From Chloroflexota bacterium (GTDB taxonomy: Bacteria; Chloroflexota; UBA6077; FW602-bin22): a DNA stretch of 64,000 nt. Where the stretch lies: assembly GCA_004297775.1 (NCBI GenBank), contig SCUE01000022.1, forward strand, positions 1 to 64,000, in the 5' to 3' direction. How positions within the stretch are numbered: the stretch's first letter is position 1; every line of letters starts with the position of its first letter. Below are positions 52,410 to 61,641 of the stretch, piece after piece. The translations under genes were made by a program, and so were the position numbers. The notes under the pieces are model-generated. The model had not been told where the DNA came from. It did no database searches and saw only the letters and a list, made by a program, of their open reading frames with translations.

Positions 52410-54348
52410 CGTCCTCGCCCGGCCCACGCGCCGGCAGGTCGCGGTGAGTCTGGTCGCCATTACCGCGGTTGGCGCGTCACTGCGCCTCTGGATGATCGAC
52501 GCAGTACCAGTCGGCCTGTTCTTCGACGTCGCGGCGAATCTGTTCGACGTTCTGGAGATTCGCGACGGCCACTGGCCAATCTGGTTTCCGCGCAATAACG
52601 GTCGCGAACCGATGATGCTTTACGCCGAAGCCCTCGTTAGCCTCGTGACGGGCCCGAACATTCTGGCGGCGAAACTGGCCGCGGCCGCCTTCGGCATCGT
52701 GTCGATTCCAGCTTTCTATCTCCTTGGCCGGGAACTCTCAGGTCACGTCGGCGACATGCGTGCCCGCCGCGTCGGACTCATCGCCGCCGCGATCGGAGCG
52801 TTCCTTTTCTGGCACGTGCATTTCAGCCGGATCGGACTACGAGCGATCACGCTGCCGCTGTTTCTCGCCCTCGGGCTAGCGCTCGCCGCTCGCGCGACGC
52901 GCCGATCGAGCACTGTCCTCGCCGCGCTCTCCGGGCTGGCGTTTGGACTGAGCCTCTACACGTACACCGCGGCGCGGCTGACGCCATTGGTCGTCGCGGC
53001 CGCATTCGGGATTCCACTGGTCGGCGCCGCCGCGATCGCGCGCCGAACAACCGCGCGACGGACCACGGCCGGACTGGCGGCGTATGCGAGCGTTGCGTTG
53101 CCATTACTTATCTATTACATCCGTAATCCCGACCTGGTCGGCGGTCGAGCATCGGCCGTCTCGATCCTGAATCCCGATGTCAGTCGCGGCGATCCATTCG
53201 GCGCCTCGATCGATGGATTCACCCTGACGCTTGGCAGCATCGTCTCCACGGGTACACGCAGCGCGATGGAGAATATCCCCGGCCGGCCGCTGCTCGACCC
53301 CATCATCGCCGCGGCGTGTCTCATTGGAATCATCGTGATTGCGACGAGGTTGGTTCGCCGGGACTGGCGATCCGCCATGTTGCCGTGGACCCTTCTCGTC
53401 ATGGCGCTGCCATCGGCTTTGGCCGTGAATCCACCGGGATTCTCACGCGTCAGCGGGATGATCCCGCCCTTGATCGCGATCGCGGCGATTGGCCTCGATC
53501 GAGCGACGGACCGGATCGGTCCCCTGGCACTCGTCGCTGCGCTCGTGGGATCGCTCGCGTTCACCAGCCACGACTATTTCGTACGGTGGGCGCCGAGCGA
53601 CGACGCATTTCGAGCGATGATGGAGGACAAAGTCCAGGGCGCGCGACAGATCGGCGAGTGGCGCGCAGCCGGGGATCGGGTGTTTCTGGCGCCGCTCTAC
53701 GCGCGTGACTACACGTTTCAGTTCTTGCTCCGAGACACGGGTGTCGAGTCCTTCGACGTCGGAGCCTCGACCGTGATCCCGGCCGGTCCGACGGTGACGC
53801 GCTACGCCTTTCCGCCGGAGGACGCTGCCGGAGTCGCGACAGTGGCTCGGCGACTGTCCGCGCCCTACGAACGAAGCTGGGTGAGCGACAAGACCGGGCG
53901 TCGGCCCCTGCTGGCCGTCCTTACCGCCAAAGGACCTGCCAGCTGGCCTGACTTTCGCGCACGGCTGGCCGACGGTATCGACCTAGGGGCGGCGCAATTC
54001 GCCGGGTCCGTCCCACGCGGCGCCAACCTGCAGGTCGAACTGACCTGGCGTGCGCGGGCGCGACCGACCGGCGCGTACACCGCGTTCGTCCACTTTCGCG
54101 ACGGCGACGATAGGACCCGCTTTCAAGGCGACCGGATTCCCGGCGCGGGAAGCGTGCCGACCAACCGATGGGCGCCGCGCGACACGATCGTGGATGCGAT
54201 CGACATCGCCGTTCCGCCCGAGGTCCCGCTCGGGGCTTATCGCGTGGTCGTTGGCCTCTACGATCCCGGCACAGGACAGCGCGTGCGGATCGAAGAACCG
54301 ACCGAGGGTAACGAGCTGTCAATCGGGACCGTGCGCGTGGATCAATGA
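52369..54348 (+). CDS. GT-C-type membrane glycosyltransferase with C-terminal beta domain
   Basis: From ATG 52369 the product is 659 aa; TTG 52399, preceded by GAGG, is an alternative and overlaps the previous stop by 11 nt. Motifs: MIDAVPVGLFFDVAANLFDV and GREPMMLYAEALVSL in the first loop take the place of the DE/PHPP pair. About ten helices follow, including ISVALPLLIYYIRNP-like sequence. The C-terminal domain has LTWRARARPTGAYTAFVHFRDGDD, PTNRWAPRDTIVD and YRVVVGLYDPGTGQRV. Overlaps the next gene by ATGA. Confidence 0.78.
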   Translation: MTPSSSTRSTLATSVLARPTRRQVAVSLVAITAVGASLRLWMIDAVPVGLFFDVAANLFDVLEIRDGHWPIWFPRNNGREPMMLYAEALVSLVTGPNILAAKLAAAAFGIVSIPAFYLLGRELSGHVGDMRARRVGLIAAAIGAFLFWHVHFSRIGLRAITLPLFLALGLALAARATRRSSTVLAALSGLAFGLSLYTYTAARLTPLVVAAAFGIPLVGAAAIARRTTARRTTAGLAAYASVALPLLIYYIRNPDLVGGRASAVSILNPDVSRGDPFGASIDGFTLTLGSIVSTGTRSAMENIPGRPLLDPIIAAACLIGIIVIATRLVRRDWRSAMLPWTLLVMALPSALAVNPPGFSRVSGMIPPLIAIAAIGLDRATDRIGPLALVAALVGSLAFTSHDYFVRWAPSDDAFRAMMEDKVQGARQIGEWRAAGDRVFLAPLYARDYTFQFLLRDTGVESFDVGASTVIPAGPTVTRYAFPPEDAAGVATVARRLSAPYERSWVSDKTGRRPLLAVLTAKGPASWPDFRARLADGIDLGAAQFAGSVPRGANLQVELTWRARARPTGAYTAFVHFRDGDDRTRFQGDRIPGAGSVPTNRWAPRDTIVDAIDIAVPPEVPLGAYRVVVGLYDPGTGQRVRIEEPTEGNELSIGTVRVDQ

Positions 54349-57300
54349 TCGAGCGCCGAAGATCCGTGGCCGGCGGCTGGCCGATCGACCTCATCGTTCT
54401 TGCGCTCTTGCTCGCCCCGGCGTGGCTTCCGCTGCTGCAGGGTCAGATGCTCGGCAGCGATGACGGCTATGACCACCTCTACCGTCTGATCGAGCGCGTG
54501 GATTCGCTGCGGCGTGGCGATCCATATGCACGGTGGTCTGATAACTACGCGCTCGGCTTCGGCTACCCGGTCTTTCACTACTACGGACCCGCGACGACGT
54601 TCCTCGGCGTCCCGTTCGTTCTTCTCGGTGCGACGCTGATTGCGGCCATCAACGCCTGTCTGATCACGGGGCTGGCGGCCGGCGCGACCGGAATGTACGC
54701 GCTGCTGCGCGGGAATGTGACGCGGCCGGCCGCCGTGATCGGCGCGCTGGCGTACGCGGCGTCGCCCTACTTCTTGATCGACCTTTTCCTGCGCTCGGCG
54801 GTTGCGGAGTCCCTCGCCCTCGGCATCGCGCCGTGGCTCTTTCTGGCGGTCGCCCGAGCGACGCGTGCCGGGCCAAGTCGTTCAACTGTCTCGATCGCTC
54901 TGGCGACCGGCGCGCTCATTCTGATGCACAACATCACGGCGCTGTTCGTCCTGCCGCTTGCCGGCGGCTGGGCGCTGTCGCGGGCCGGGCTGGATTTCCG
55001 CCGTGTCGGTGACGTGGCTGCGGCAATGGTCGCCGGCGCCGGTCTGACCGCGGTCTACTGGTATCCAGCCATCGCGGATCGCGGATTGGTCCACCTTGAA
55101 CGACTCACGACGCAATATTTCGACTTCCACAATCACTTCAACGCCGGCATCGATGTCGTCCAGCGCACCCTGACGTTCGAATACCGATTCGATTTCGCCC
55201 AACGCTTCTTCTTCCGGGCCGGTCTCGTGCAGATCGGAATGGCTGGGCTGGGCTGGATCGTCGCTCTGGCGCGCCGAGGGCGGCGGCTGGATGCAATGTT
55301 CTGGGCCACGGTCCTTGCCGTGGCGACGCTGTTGCAGTCCGATGCCGCGGCTCCGATCTGGGAATCGGTCCCGCCGCTCGCGTTCGCGCAGTTCCCGTTC
55401 CGCCTACTCGTCCTCACGAGCTTGGCGTCGGCGATGCTGGTCGGTTATCTGGCGGACGCGCTGCCGGCGGGAATCTGGCGCCGATTCGGCGTCGTGGCGC
55501 TTGGCGCGGTGTGGTTGGTCGCGTCGTTTTCTGGACTCCGCCCCATTCTTCTTGATCTCGCGCCGGGCGAGGCATCGGAGTACGCGCTGCGACGGATCGA
55601 GATCGATCGATCCAAGATCGGGACCTCGACGGGCGGTGAGTTCATGCCGAAGAGTGCCCCGAGCGATCTCTTCGCCGTGCTTGATCGCGCACCGACGTTT
55701 TCCGCCCGGCCGATACCGATCGTTGGCGCCACGTCAAACAGCCTCGGCGCGATCAGCTTGAGGTTGGCCGACGCCGACGGCGGTCAGGTTTCGATCGATC
55801 GGCATGCATTCCCACTCTGGTCCGCCCGAACTGACGGTCGGGCCCTGGCAATCGGAGCCGACGAGCAACGGGGGTTCATTCGTGTCGACGTGCCACCCGG
55901 TGTCAATTCGGTGATCATCGAGGGCGCGACCCCGGCCTCCGTGGTTGTCGGCACCGCCGCCGCGCTGGCCTCCGCGATCATTGTCATCCTGGCGATGCCA
56001 ATGCGACTGGTGGTTCGCTTTGGACTGGCGCTTACCCTCGCGCTCATCGGATGGGTCGGCTTCGTCCCCCGGCCACCACCGGAGCTACCTGGACTGGCAA
56101 TCGGCACATTCGACAGCGGGCAACGACTGGTCGGCTGGCACGCGGACGGATCCAACATCGAGTTCTTCTGGACGACCGACCGGCCGCTTCGAGGCGATCT
56201 TCGCGCTGCCCTGCGCGCGATTGATGCGGATGGAAATGTTGTCGCGCGCCATGACTGGCTGATCGGAGGCGGCGCCCGGCCGGGCGGCATGTGGACGCCC
56301 GGTCTACTCGTCCGCGATCGCGTCGCCCTTCCGGCGGCCGCCGAGGACGGGGCCGCGGACCTGCGCTGGGCGATCGGCGTCACACGCGAACGCGGCTACG
56401 GCGCACCGCTGTCCGGCCGGACGATCACGTGGACCGATCGCTGCCCGTGCGTGGCGCAGACGCCTGACGGCCGCGGCATCGACCTTGGCAATGCCTCACT
56501 CGATCGCGCGCGAACGGAGCGTTCCGTGGGTTCAGCCGATGTGACACCGCGTCGGCCGAATGACTCCGTTCGAGCAAGTCTCGGGATCGCGGCCGGAACC
56601 GTGTCGCTCGAGGGATCCGATGTCGAAATCGGCGACGTCCTCGCGAACTCGTATGGACCACGCGATTGGATCGACCAGCGCATGGCAAGGCTCGCGCGGC
56701 GCCTCGGTGTCGTAGCGCCGGCCGCCGAAGTGGGTCACGTCGGCGGTCCAGCGAAAGTCCTAGCAACCGTTCCGCCCGGCGGTGACCTCAGCCTTCGTCT
56801 GCGCTGGGTGGCACTGGCTGAACCCATCTACGACTACGCCGTGACCGTCCAAGTGCTCGATCGTCAAGGACGCCTGCTTGCGCAAGACGACGAGTGGCCG
56901 CGACGAGGATTTTCACCGACCGGGCTTTGGTCGCGCGGGTTTCGCGTCGACGATCGCTTCCGGCTCCGGCTACCGAGCGACACGCCGAGCGGCGTGCATC
57001 GAGTCGTCGTCGGCCTGTACCGGCGATCCGATCTGCGTCGTGTGAACTGGACGGGCGAACGCGCACGCGGCGATTGGGCCGAGCTCGGCGCGATCAAGGT
57101 ACCTCCCGTGGGGATCCCGACTTTCGGAAGCGGCCCATCCGCCGAATTCGGTCCCGTCTCGCTTGTAGGGCTGACGGCTGCTCCGCCGGTCTCGGCGCGC
57201 GTCGGTGAACCGTTCGCGATCGAGCCAGTCTGGCAGGTGAACGGAACCCTCGATCGCGACTACACGACGTTCGTCCATCTTTCGCGCGAGGGCCTTCCAC

Positions 57301-57521
57301 CGGTCGCAAACGGCGATTCACCGCCGCTCAGCGGTAGCTATCCGACATCGGCGTGGGAGTCAGGCGAAACCATCCGCGATCGGTACACCGTGGTAGCACC
57401 AGGCGATCTGGGCGTATTCGACCTCTCAATTGGGTTCTACGATCCGCAGTCTGGGCGACGTTTGGTGGCATCGGACGGGCGCGACGCGATCTCGCTCGGA
57501 CGCATTTCGATCGTACCGTGA
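54345..57521 (+). CDS. Very large membrane protein, PTPS-related/YfhO-like GT-C fold with beta domains
   Basis: A 1058-aa protein. The first loop is MLGSDDGYDHLYRLIERVD with an acidic pair, then DNYALGFGYPVFHYYGPATTFL, typical of the 6-pyruvoyl-tetrahydropterin-synthase-related membrane domain family, a GT-C relative. About ten helices to residue 580 are followed by three beta units with the recurrent YRxVVGLYxRxDLR and FDLSIGFYDPQSGRRL endings. No enzyme in this family is well characterised. It overlaps both neighbours by 4 nt (ATGA before, GTGA after). Confidence 0.76.
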   Translation: MIERRRSVAGGWPIDLIVLALLLAPAWLPLLQGQMLGSDDGYDHLYRLIERVDSLRRGDPYARWSDNYALGFGYPVFHYYGPATTFLGVPFVLLGATLIAAINACLITGLAAGATGMYALLRGNVTRPAAVIGALAYAASPYFLIDLFLRSAVAESLALGIAPWLFLAVARATRAGPSRSTVSIALATGALILMHNITALFVLPLAGGWALSRAGLDFRRVGDVAAAMVAGAGLTAVYWYPAIADRGLVHLERLTTQYFDFHNHFNAGIDVVQRTLTFEYRFDFAQRFFFRAGLVQIGMAGLGWIVALARRGRRLDAMFWATVLAVATLLQSDAAAPIWESVPPLAFAQFPFRLLVLTSLASAMLVGYLADALPAGIWRRFGVVALGAVWLVASFSGLRPILLDLAPGEASEYALRRIEIDRSKIGTSTGGEFMPKSAPSDLFAVLDRAPTFSARPIPIVGATSNSLGAISLRLADADGGQVSIDRHAFPLWSARTDGRALAIGADEQRGFIRVDVPPGVNSVIIEGATPASVVVGTAAALASAIIVILAMPMRLVVRFGLALTLALIGWVGFVPRPPPELPGLAIGTFDSGQRLVGWHADGSNIEFFWTTDRPLRGDLRAALRAIDADGNVVARHDWLIGGGARPGGMWTPGLLVRDRVALPAAAEDGAADLRWAIGVTRERGYGAPLSGRTITWTDRCPCVAQTPDGRGIDLGNASLDRARTERSVGSADVTPRRPNDSVRASLGIAAGTVSLEGSDVEIGDVLANSYGPRDWIDQRMARLARRLGVVAPAAEVGHVGGPAKVLATVPPGGDLSLRLRWVALAEPIYDYAVTVQVLDRQGRLLAQDDEWPRRGFSPTGLWSRGFRVDDRFRLRLPSDTPSGVHRVVVGLYRRSDLRRVNWTGERARGDWAELGAIKVPPVGIPTFGSGPSAEFGPVSLVGLTAAPPVSARVGEPFAIEPVWQVNGTLDRDYTTFVHLSREGLPPVANGDSPPLSGSYPTSAWESGETIRDRYTVVAPGDLGVFDLSIGFYDPQSGRRLVASDGRDAISLGRISIVP

Positions 57522-59824
57522 CGCGCCCACGGGGAGCGTGGCTACCGATCGCGATCGGCTTGCTGATCGTGGCCTGGGGCCTTCGCGTCAATCGCATCAT
57601 CGACCACGACATCTGGTGGGACGAAGGCGCCAGCGTGTATGTCGCGCGCTTGCCATTCCTCGATGGCCTACGTTGGACCGCCGGCGACGTCCATCCGCCG
57701 CTCTACTTTGTGCTGCTGAAGGGATGGCGGCGCCCGGTCGGCGATACGCCATATGCGCTCCGAATCGGATCCGCCCTCTTGGGAATGGTCGGATTGGCAC
57801 TTGCGACCGGGCTCGCCCGACGGTATGCCGGCCACGGCGTCGCGCTCGTCGCGCTGCTTCTGCTCACGCCCCATCGGCTTCAAATCGAGATGGCTCAGGA
57901 AGTCCGCATGTACACCCTGGGTATCGCGCTCACGACCCTTTCGGTTTGGCTGTTCCTTCGTCTGGTCGCCGACGGCGATTGGCGGATTCGCTGGTGGGTC
58001 GGCAACGCGGCCGTGTCGTTGGCCGGCCTCTATACGTTCTACTTCTTCGGGATCACCATCCTGATTCAGACCGCGATCGTTGGCGCGGTACTCGCAACGC
58101 GACCCCGAACATCCCTGTACCGGCTGAATCTGGCGCGCGGCTGGTTGGCGCATCTTGCGATCGTCGCGGCCGGTTTCGCGCCGTGGGCTTTCTACTTCCT
58201 GTCACAACCGCGCAATCGGCCGTTCGACAACCCGCCGATCGATCTCGTCTCCTGGTTGCGAGCCACGATCACGTCACTCGCCTTTGGTATCTCCGCGTAC
58301 CTCGACAATTGGGTCATCGCCACGGTTGTCGCAATCGCGGCGCCAACGCTGGTCCTCGTTGCGCGCCGCGCGTCAGTCGCGACAATCACGCTCCTGAGCC
58401 TCATCGCGGCGCCGCCTCTCCTGATGTATCTCATGACGATGCCGAATCCCTTTCTCTACTCGCCCAACTTGTTCGTTCGTTATGTCGCGCCGTACACGCC
58501 GGCCTATGCGATCGTCATCGCAGGATCGCTGGCGTTCTTGGCCCGATGGTGGCGTCCAGTCGGGATCGCGGCAACGATAGTCTGGCTCGCAATTGCTTCG
58601 ATAGCAACGTGGGATCTCTATTACAGTCGATGGCAGCGTGACAACTACGAAACTGTTGCCTCGTACCTCGGGTCATACCAGCGCGATGGTGACGCCATCA
58701 TCCTCTACAGCGACTGGGACTGGCCGGTGTTCCTTTTTCGGGCTGGATTTCGGCTGCCGCGATACGGAACCGGATCGCTCGACCATCTGACACGCGAGAA
58801 GGCGTTGCGACTGGCTGAAGGGTGGATGGACCGGCACGATAGCGTCTGGCTGCTGGAGCGAGACAACGCCTACGACACCGATCCCGAGCACTTCTTGCGA
58901 ATCCACCTGGATCAGACGACGAGAATCGCAGCCGATATCACGGTCGGCAATAAGCGACTCACGCTATATACGCGGGACCCGGCCAGAACGATCGCCGTTC
59001 CCGCGCACAAAGACTTCCGGCCAACCGATTTGCGGAGCAATCTCGGCCCCTCGCCGGCGCTGGTTGGTCACGATCTCTGGGTTCGCGAGGTTGACGCTGG
59101 GCAGACGGTGCACATCGCCACCTTCTGGCGTGGCACCGGAGCGCCCGGCGATGAATCGATTCTCTCGCTGGTTGGCGCGAATGGTCGAGCCTACGCGCGC
59201 GATACGCTGGCGATGCGACCGGATTGGTCGTCGGCGCTCTGGCCGTCCGATCAGACGGTTCGTGTCGATCAGAACCTGCTGACCCGGGCTGACCTCCCGC
59301 CAGGCGACTACTCGGTTCGGCTCGGTCGAGCTCGCGAAGGCCAGTTCCTTGGCGAGGTGCCACTGGCAACCCTCCTTGTGCGCGGCGAGCCACCTTCGCC
59401 ACGCGGTGCCGGGCGTAGACTCTCGTCGGCCACTCTATTCGGAGGCGCAATCGGCCTCGAACCGAGCGTGGTGCCCGACACGATCACCCGGGGCGTCCCG
59501 CTCGACATCCGGTTGACCTGGGTCGCAGAACAGGCTTCAGGACGCCGCCTGAAGACATTCGTCCAACTGATCGGCTCCATCGAGAACGCCGCGACCGGCA
59601 ACCGGGTGTGGCGACAAGTCGACGCGGAACCGTTTCCGGCATTGCCGACGAATCGCTGGCTGCCTGGCGAGGTTCACGTTATGTCCAGCTCCCTTGAAAC
59701 TGAGCGCCTCCCGATCGGCCGGTACGAACTGATCGTCGGGCTGTACGACGTGGCCACCGGCCGCCGGGAACAAACCGGGGACGGGGTCGATCGTGTCGTC
59801 CTGAGCGTCTATGAAGTGCGGTGA
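57518..59824 (+). CDS. GT39-like membrane protein with C-terminal beta domains
   Basis: Starting at GTG 57518, which overlaps the previous stop (GTGA), the protein is 768 aa. The longer frame is out of place because it lies within the preceding gene. Motifs: IIDHDIWWDEGASVYVARL (DE) and GDVHPPLYFVLLKGW (HPPLY), both strong GT39 features. About nine helices follow, and at the end two beta units with LKTFVQLIGS, PTNRWLPGEV and YELIVGLYDVATGRR. It is the last of five similar genes and ends 7 nt from the convergent reductase. Confidence 0.82.
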   Translation: MTRPRGAWLPIAIGLLIVAWGLRVNRIIDHDIWWDEGASVYVARLPFLDGLRWTAGDVHPPLYFVLLKGWRRPVGDTPYALRIGSALLGMVGLALATGLARRYAGHGVALVALLLLTPHRLQIEMAQEVRMYTLGIALTTLSVWLFLRLVADGDWRIRWWVGNAAVSLAGLYTFYFFGITILIQTAIVGAVLATRPRTSLYRLNLARGWLAHLAIVAAGFAPWAFYFLSQPRNRPFDNPPIDLVSWLRATITSLAFGISAYLDNWVIATVVAIAAPTLVLVARRASVATITLLSLIAAPPLLMYLMTMPNPFLYSPNLFVRYVAPYTPAYAIVIAGSLAFLARWWRPVGIAATIVWLAIASIATWDLYYSRWQRDNYETVASYLGSYQRDGDAIILYSDWDWPVFLFRAGFRLPRYGTGSLDHLTREKALRLAEGWMDRHDSVWLLERDNAYDTDPEHFLRIHLDQTTRIAADITVGNKRLTLYTRDPARTIAVPAHKDFRPTDLRSNLGPSPALVGHDLWVREVDAGQTVHIATFWRGTGAPGDESILSLVGANGRAYARDTLAMRPDWSSALWPSDQTVRVDQNLLTRADLPPGDYSVRLGRAREGQFLGEVPLATLLVRGEPPSPRGAGRRLSSATLFGGAIGLEPSVVPDTITRGVPLDIRLTWVAEQASGRRLKTFVQLIGSIENAATGNRVWRQVDAEPFPALPTNRWLPGEVHVMSSSLETERLPIGRYELIVGLYDVATGRREQTGDGVDRVVLSVYEVR

Positions 59825-59831
59825 GAGCGGG

Positions 59832-60932
59832 TCACGAACTCCAGACCTTCGAGAGGGAACGATCGCCGGCGATGGCCAACGCGGCCACGTCGCGGGCGCG
59901 CGAACTCACCCTCAGGAGACGCATGGATACGCCCGGCCACCGATAGATCAGTTGGCCGAGCGCGCGCCAGGCGCGCAAGTCGCGCAGCAATGTGCCATGA
60001 ATACGGCGTGTGTAACGGGCAAGGTCCGCGGTTTCGCCCCTGACGAAGCGTCCCGCCTCGGCGGCCGCGAGGCGCCCCGATCGAATCGCATAAGCGATTC
60101 CCTCGGCGAACAGCCCGTCCGCCAACCCGGCCGCGTCGCCCACCAGAATGACATTTCCGGCGTGGAGAGGTTCTCTGTGTCCTCCGTAGGGAATACGGTG
60201 GCCAACGATCTTCGGCGCCTCATCGAAGACGACGCCGGATCGATCGACGAAGGCTGACAATCGCGCCCGCAGGCTCAAGAACGCATTGGCGTCGAACGTG
60301 CCCAGGCCGACGTTGAGCAGATCGTTCTTCGGAAAGATCCAAGCATAGCCGCCTGGTATGTCGAAATCGATCACCGGTCCATTTGAGGTCATCGAACGCC
60401 CGGGTGCTTCCGCTTCCAGCGCAACGACCACACGACGATCCCGATCCTTGCGCAAGCCTCTCGCACGGGCAATCGGGCTCTCCGAACCGTCGGCGGCGAC
60501 GACGAGTCGAGCCGAATACACACCACTCGAGGTCGTGACACGTGAATGGCCGCCATCGGTCACCGACACGACTGACTCACCATCGTGAAACGTCACGCCG
60601 GCAGCGACCGCCTGGTCGACCAGGCGTAGGTCGAACGCGACGCGATCGACCATCCACACCTCGGCCCGGGGATCGCCGATCGTGAACGGGGGAACGCCAG
60701 CGCCGCGGAGTATCGTGCCGGCATGGCGCGCCCGCACGATGTCCGAGATGTCGAAGTCCAACTGACGATACGCCTTCGGCGTCAGGCCACCGCCGCACGG
60801 CTTTGGCCGAGGAAACCTCCGGCGATCAACCAGAAGGACCGATGCACCGTCGAGCGCGAGGTTCCGTGCCGCGGTCGACCCGGCCGGTCCCGCGCCAACG
60901 ACGACCGCGTCGAATCGTTCCGGAGCGCTCAT
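59832..60932 (-). CDS. Geranylgeranyl reductase-family FAD oxidoreductase
   Basis: A 366-aa flavoprotein. The FAD-binding VVGAGPAGSTAARNLALDG follows the ATG at 60932; PKPCGGGLTPKAYRQL is the family PCGG motif near the isoalloxazine; and NVILVGDAAGLADGLFAEGIAYAIRSG binds FAD ribityl/phosphate. Members reduce prenyl chains of chlorophyll, quinone or lipid. TACAAT at 60954-60949 on the minus strand suggests a short leader. Next to polyprenyl-dependent glycosyltransferases, a role in saturating polyprenyl carriers is conceivable but unproven. Confidence 0.87.
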   Translation of the reverse strand: MSAPERFDAVVVGAGPAGSTAARNLALDGASVLLVDRRRFPRPKPCGGGLTPKAYRQLDFDISDIVRARHAGTILRGAGVPPFTIGDPRAEVWMVDRVAFDLRLVDQAVAAGVTFHDGESVVSVTDGGHSRVTTSSGVYSARLVVAADGSESPIARARGLRKDRDRRVVVALEAEAPGRSMTSNGPVIDFDIPGGYAWIFPKNDLLNVGLGTFDANAFLSLRARLSAFVDRSGVVFDEAPKIVGHRIPYGGHREPLHAGNVILVGDAAGLADGLFAEGIAYAIRSGRLAAAEAGRFVRGETADLARYTRRIHGTLLRDLRAWRALGQLIYRWPGVSMRLLRVSSRARDVAALAIAGDRSLSKVWSS

Positions 60933-60957
60933 TGCGTAACAGGAATGGATTGTAGTC

Positions 60958-60985
60958 TTGGCGTCGTTTCGCTTCGATCTACACT
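60958..60985 (+). promoter_or_regulatory. Promoter of the MBL-fold gene
   Basis: TTGGCG (60958-60963) and TACACT (60980-60985) with a 16-nt spacer; the -10 ends 8 nt before the ATG at 60994, predicting a leaderless or near-leaderless message. Confidence 0.55.
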
Positions 60986-60993
60986 TATCGTCT

Positions 60994-61623
60994 ATGGAAA
61001 TCGTCTGGCACGGGCACAGCTTTTTTCGGATTCGCGCGCGCGAGGCGACCATCGTTTTCGATCCAAACGGCCGGAGCAAGGCCGGACGCGTACAGGCCGA
61101 CCTAGCGCTCGTGTCGCACGATCACCCTGGCCACAACAACGTTGAGGCTATCACCGGCGCGTCGCGCGTCTTGACGCGGCCCGGCGAGTACGAGATTCGC
61201 GGCGTCAGCATCGTCGGTGTCCAGGCCGCCCACGACGCGGACGGCGGCCGGAAGCGCGGGCGCAACATCGCCTGGATTGTGCACGCCGAAGACATCAGCG
61301 TGTGCCATCTCGGAGACCTCGGCCATCCGATCACGTCCGATCAGGCGCAGGCAATCGGCGCGATCGATATCCTGCTCGTTCCCGTCGGTGGCCACAACAC
61401 GATCAATGCCGCCCAAGCGGCCGAAATTGTCACCACACTCGAACCACGCGTGGTGATCCCGATGCACTTCGCGCAGCCGGGGAGCGATTCCGCGCTCGCG
61501 ACGGTCGACGGATTCCTCCGCGAACAAGGCGCACGTGGCATCGAGCCGCAGCCGCGCTACGCCGTCTCCTCTCGCGCCGCGCTGCCGCCCGAAACACAAG
61601 TATTTCTGCTCGAACCGCGCTGA
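60994..61623 (+). CDS. MBL-fold metal-dependent hydrolase
   Basis: A 209-aa UlaG-like beta-lactamase-fold protein. MEIVWHGHSFFRI and LVSHDHPGHNNVEAI give metal-binding His/Asp residues (WHGHS, HDHPGHNN), GDLGHPI the next ligand, and IPMHFAQPGSD the last His. The typical substrate is unknown; relatives hydrolyse phosphodiester, lactone or phosphonate bonds. The frame is open upstream, but ATG 60994 is supported by the promoter position. Convergent with pyrG (18 nt between stops). Confidence 0.85.
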   Translation: MEIVWHGHSFFRIRAREATIVFDPNGRSKAGRVQADLALVSHDHPGHNNVEAITGASRVLTRPGEYEIRGVSIVGVQAAHDADGGRKRGRNIAWIVHAEDISVCHLGDLGHPITSDQAQAIGAIDILLVPVGGHNTINAAQAAEIVTTLEPRVVIPMHFAQPGSDSALATVDGFLREQGARGIEPQPRYAVSSRAALPPETQVFLLEPR

Positions 61624-61641
61624 CCGCGCGCGGCGGTCGCC

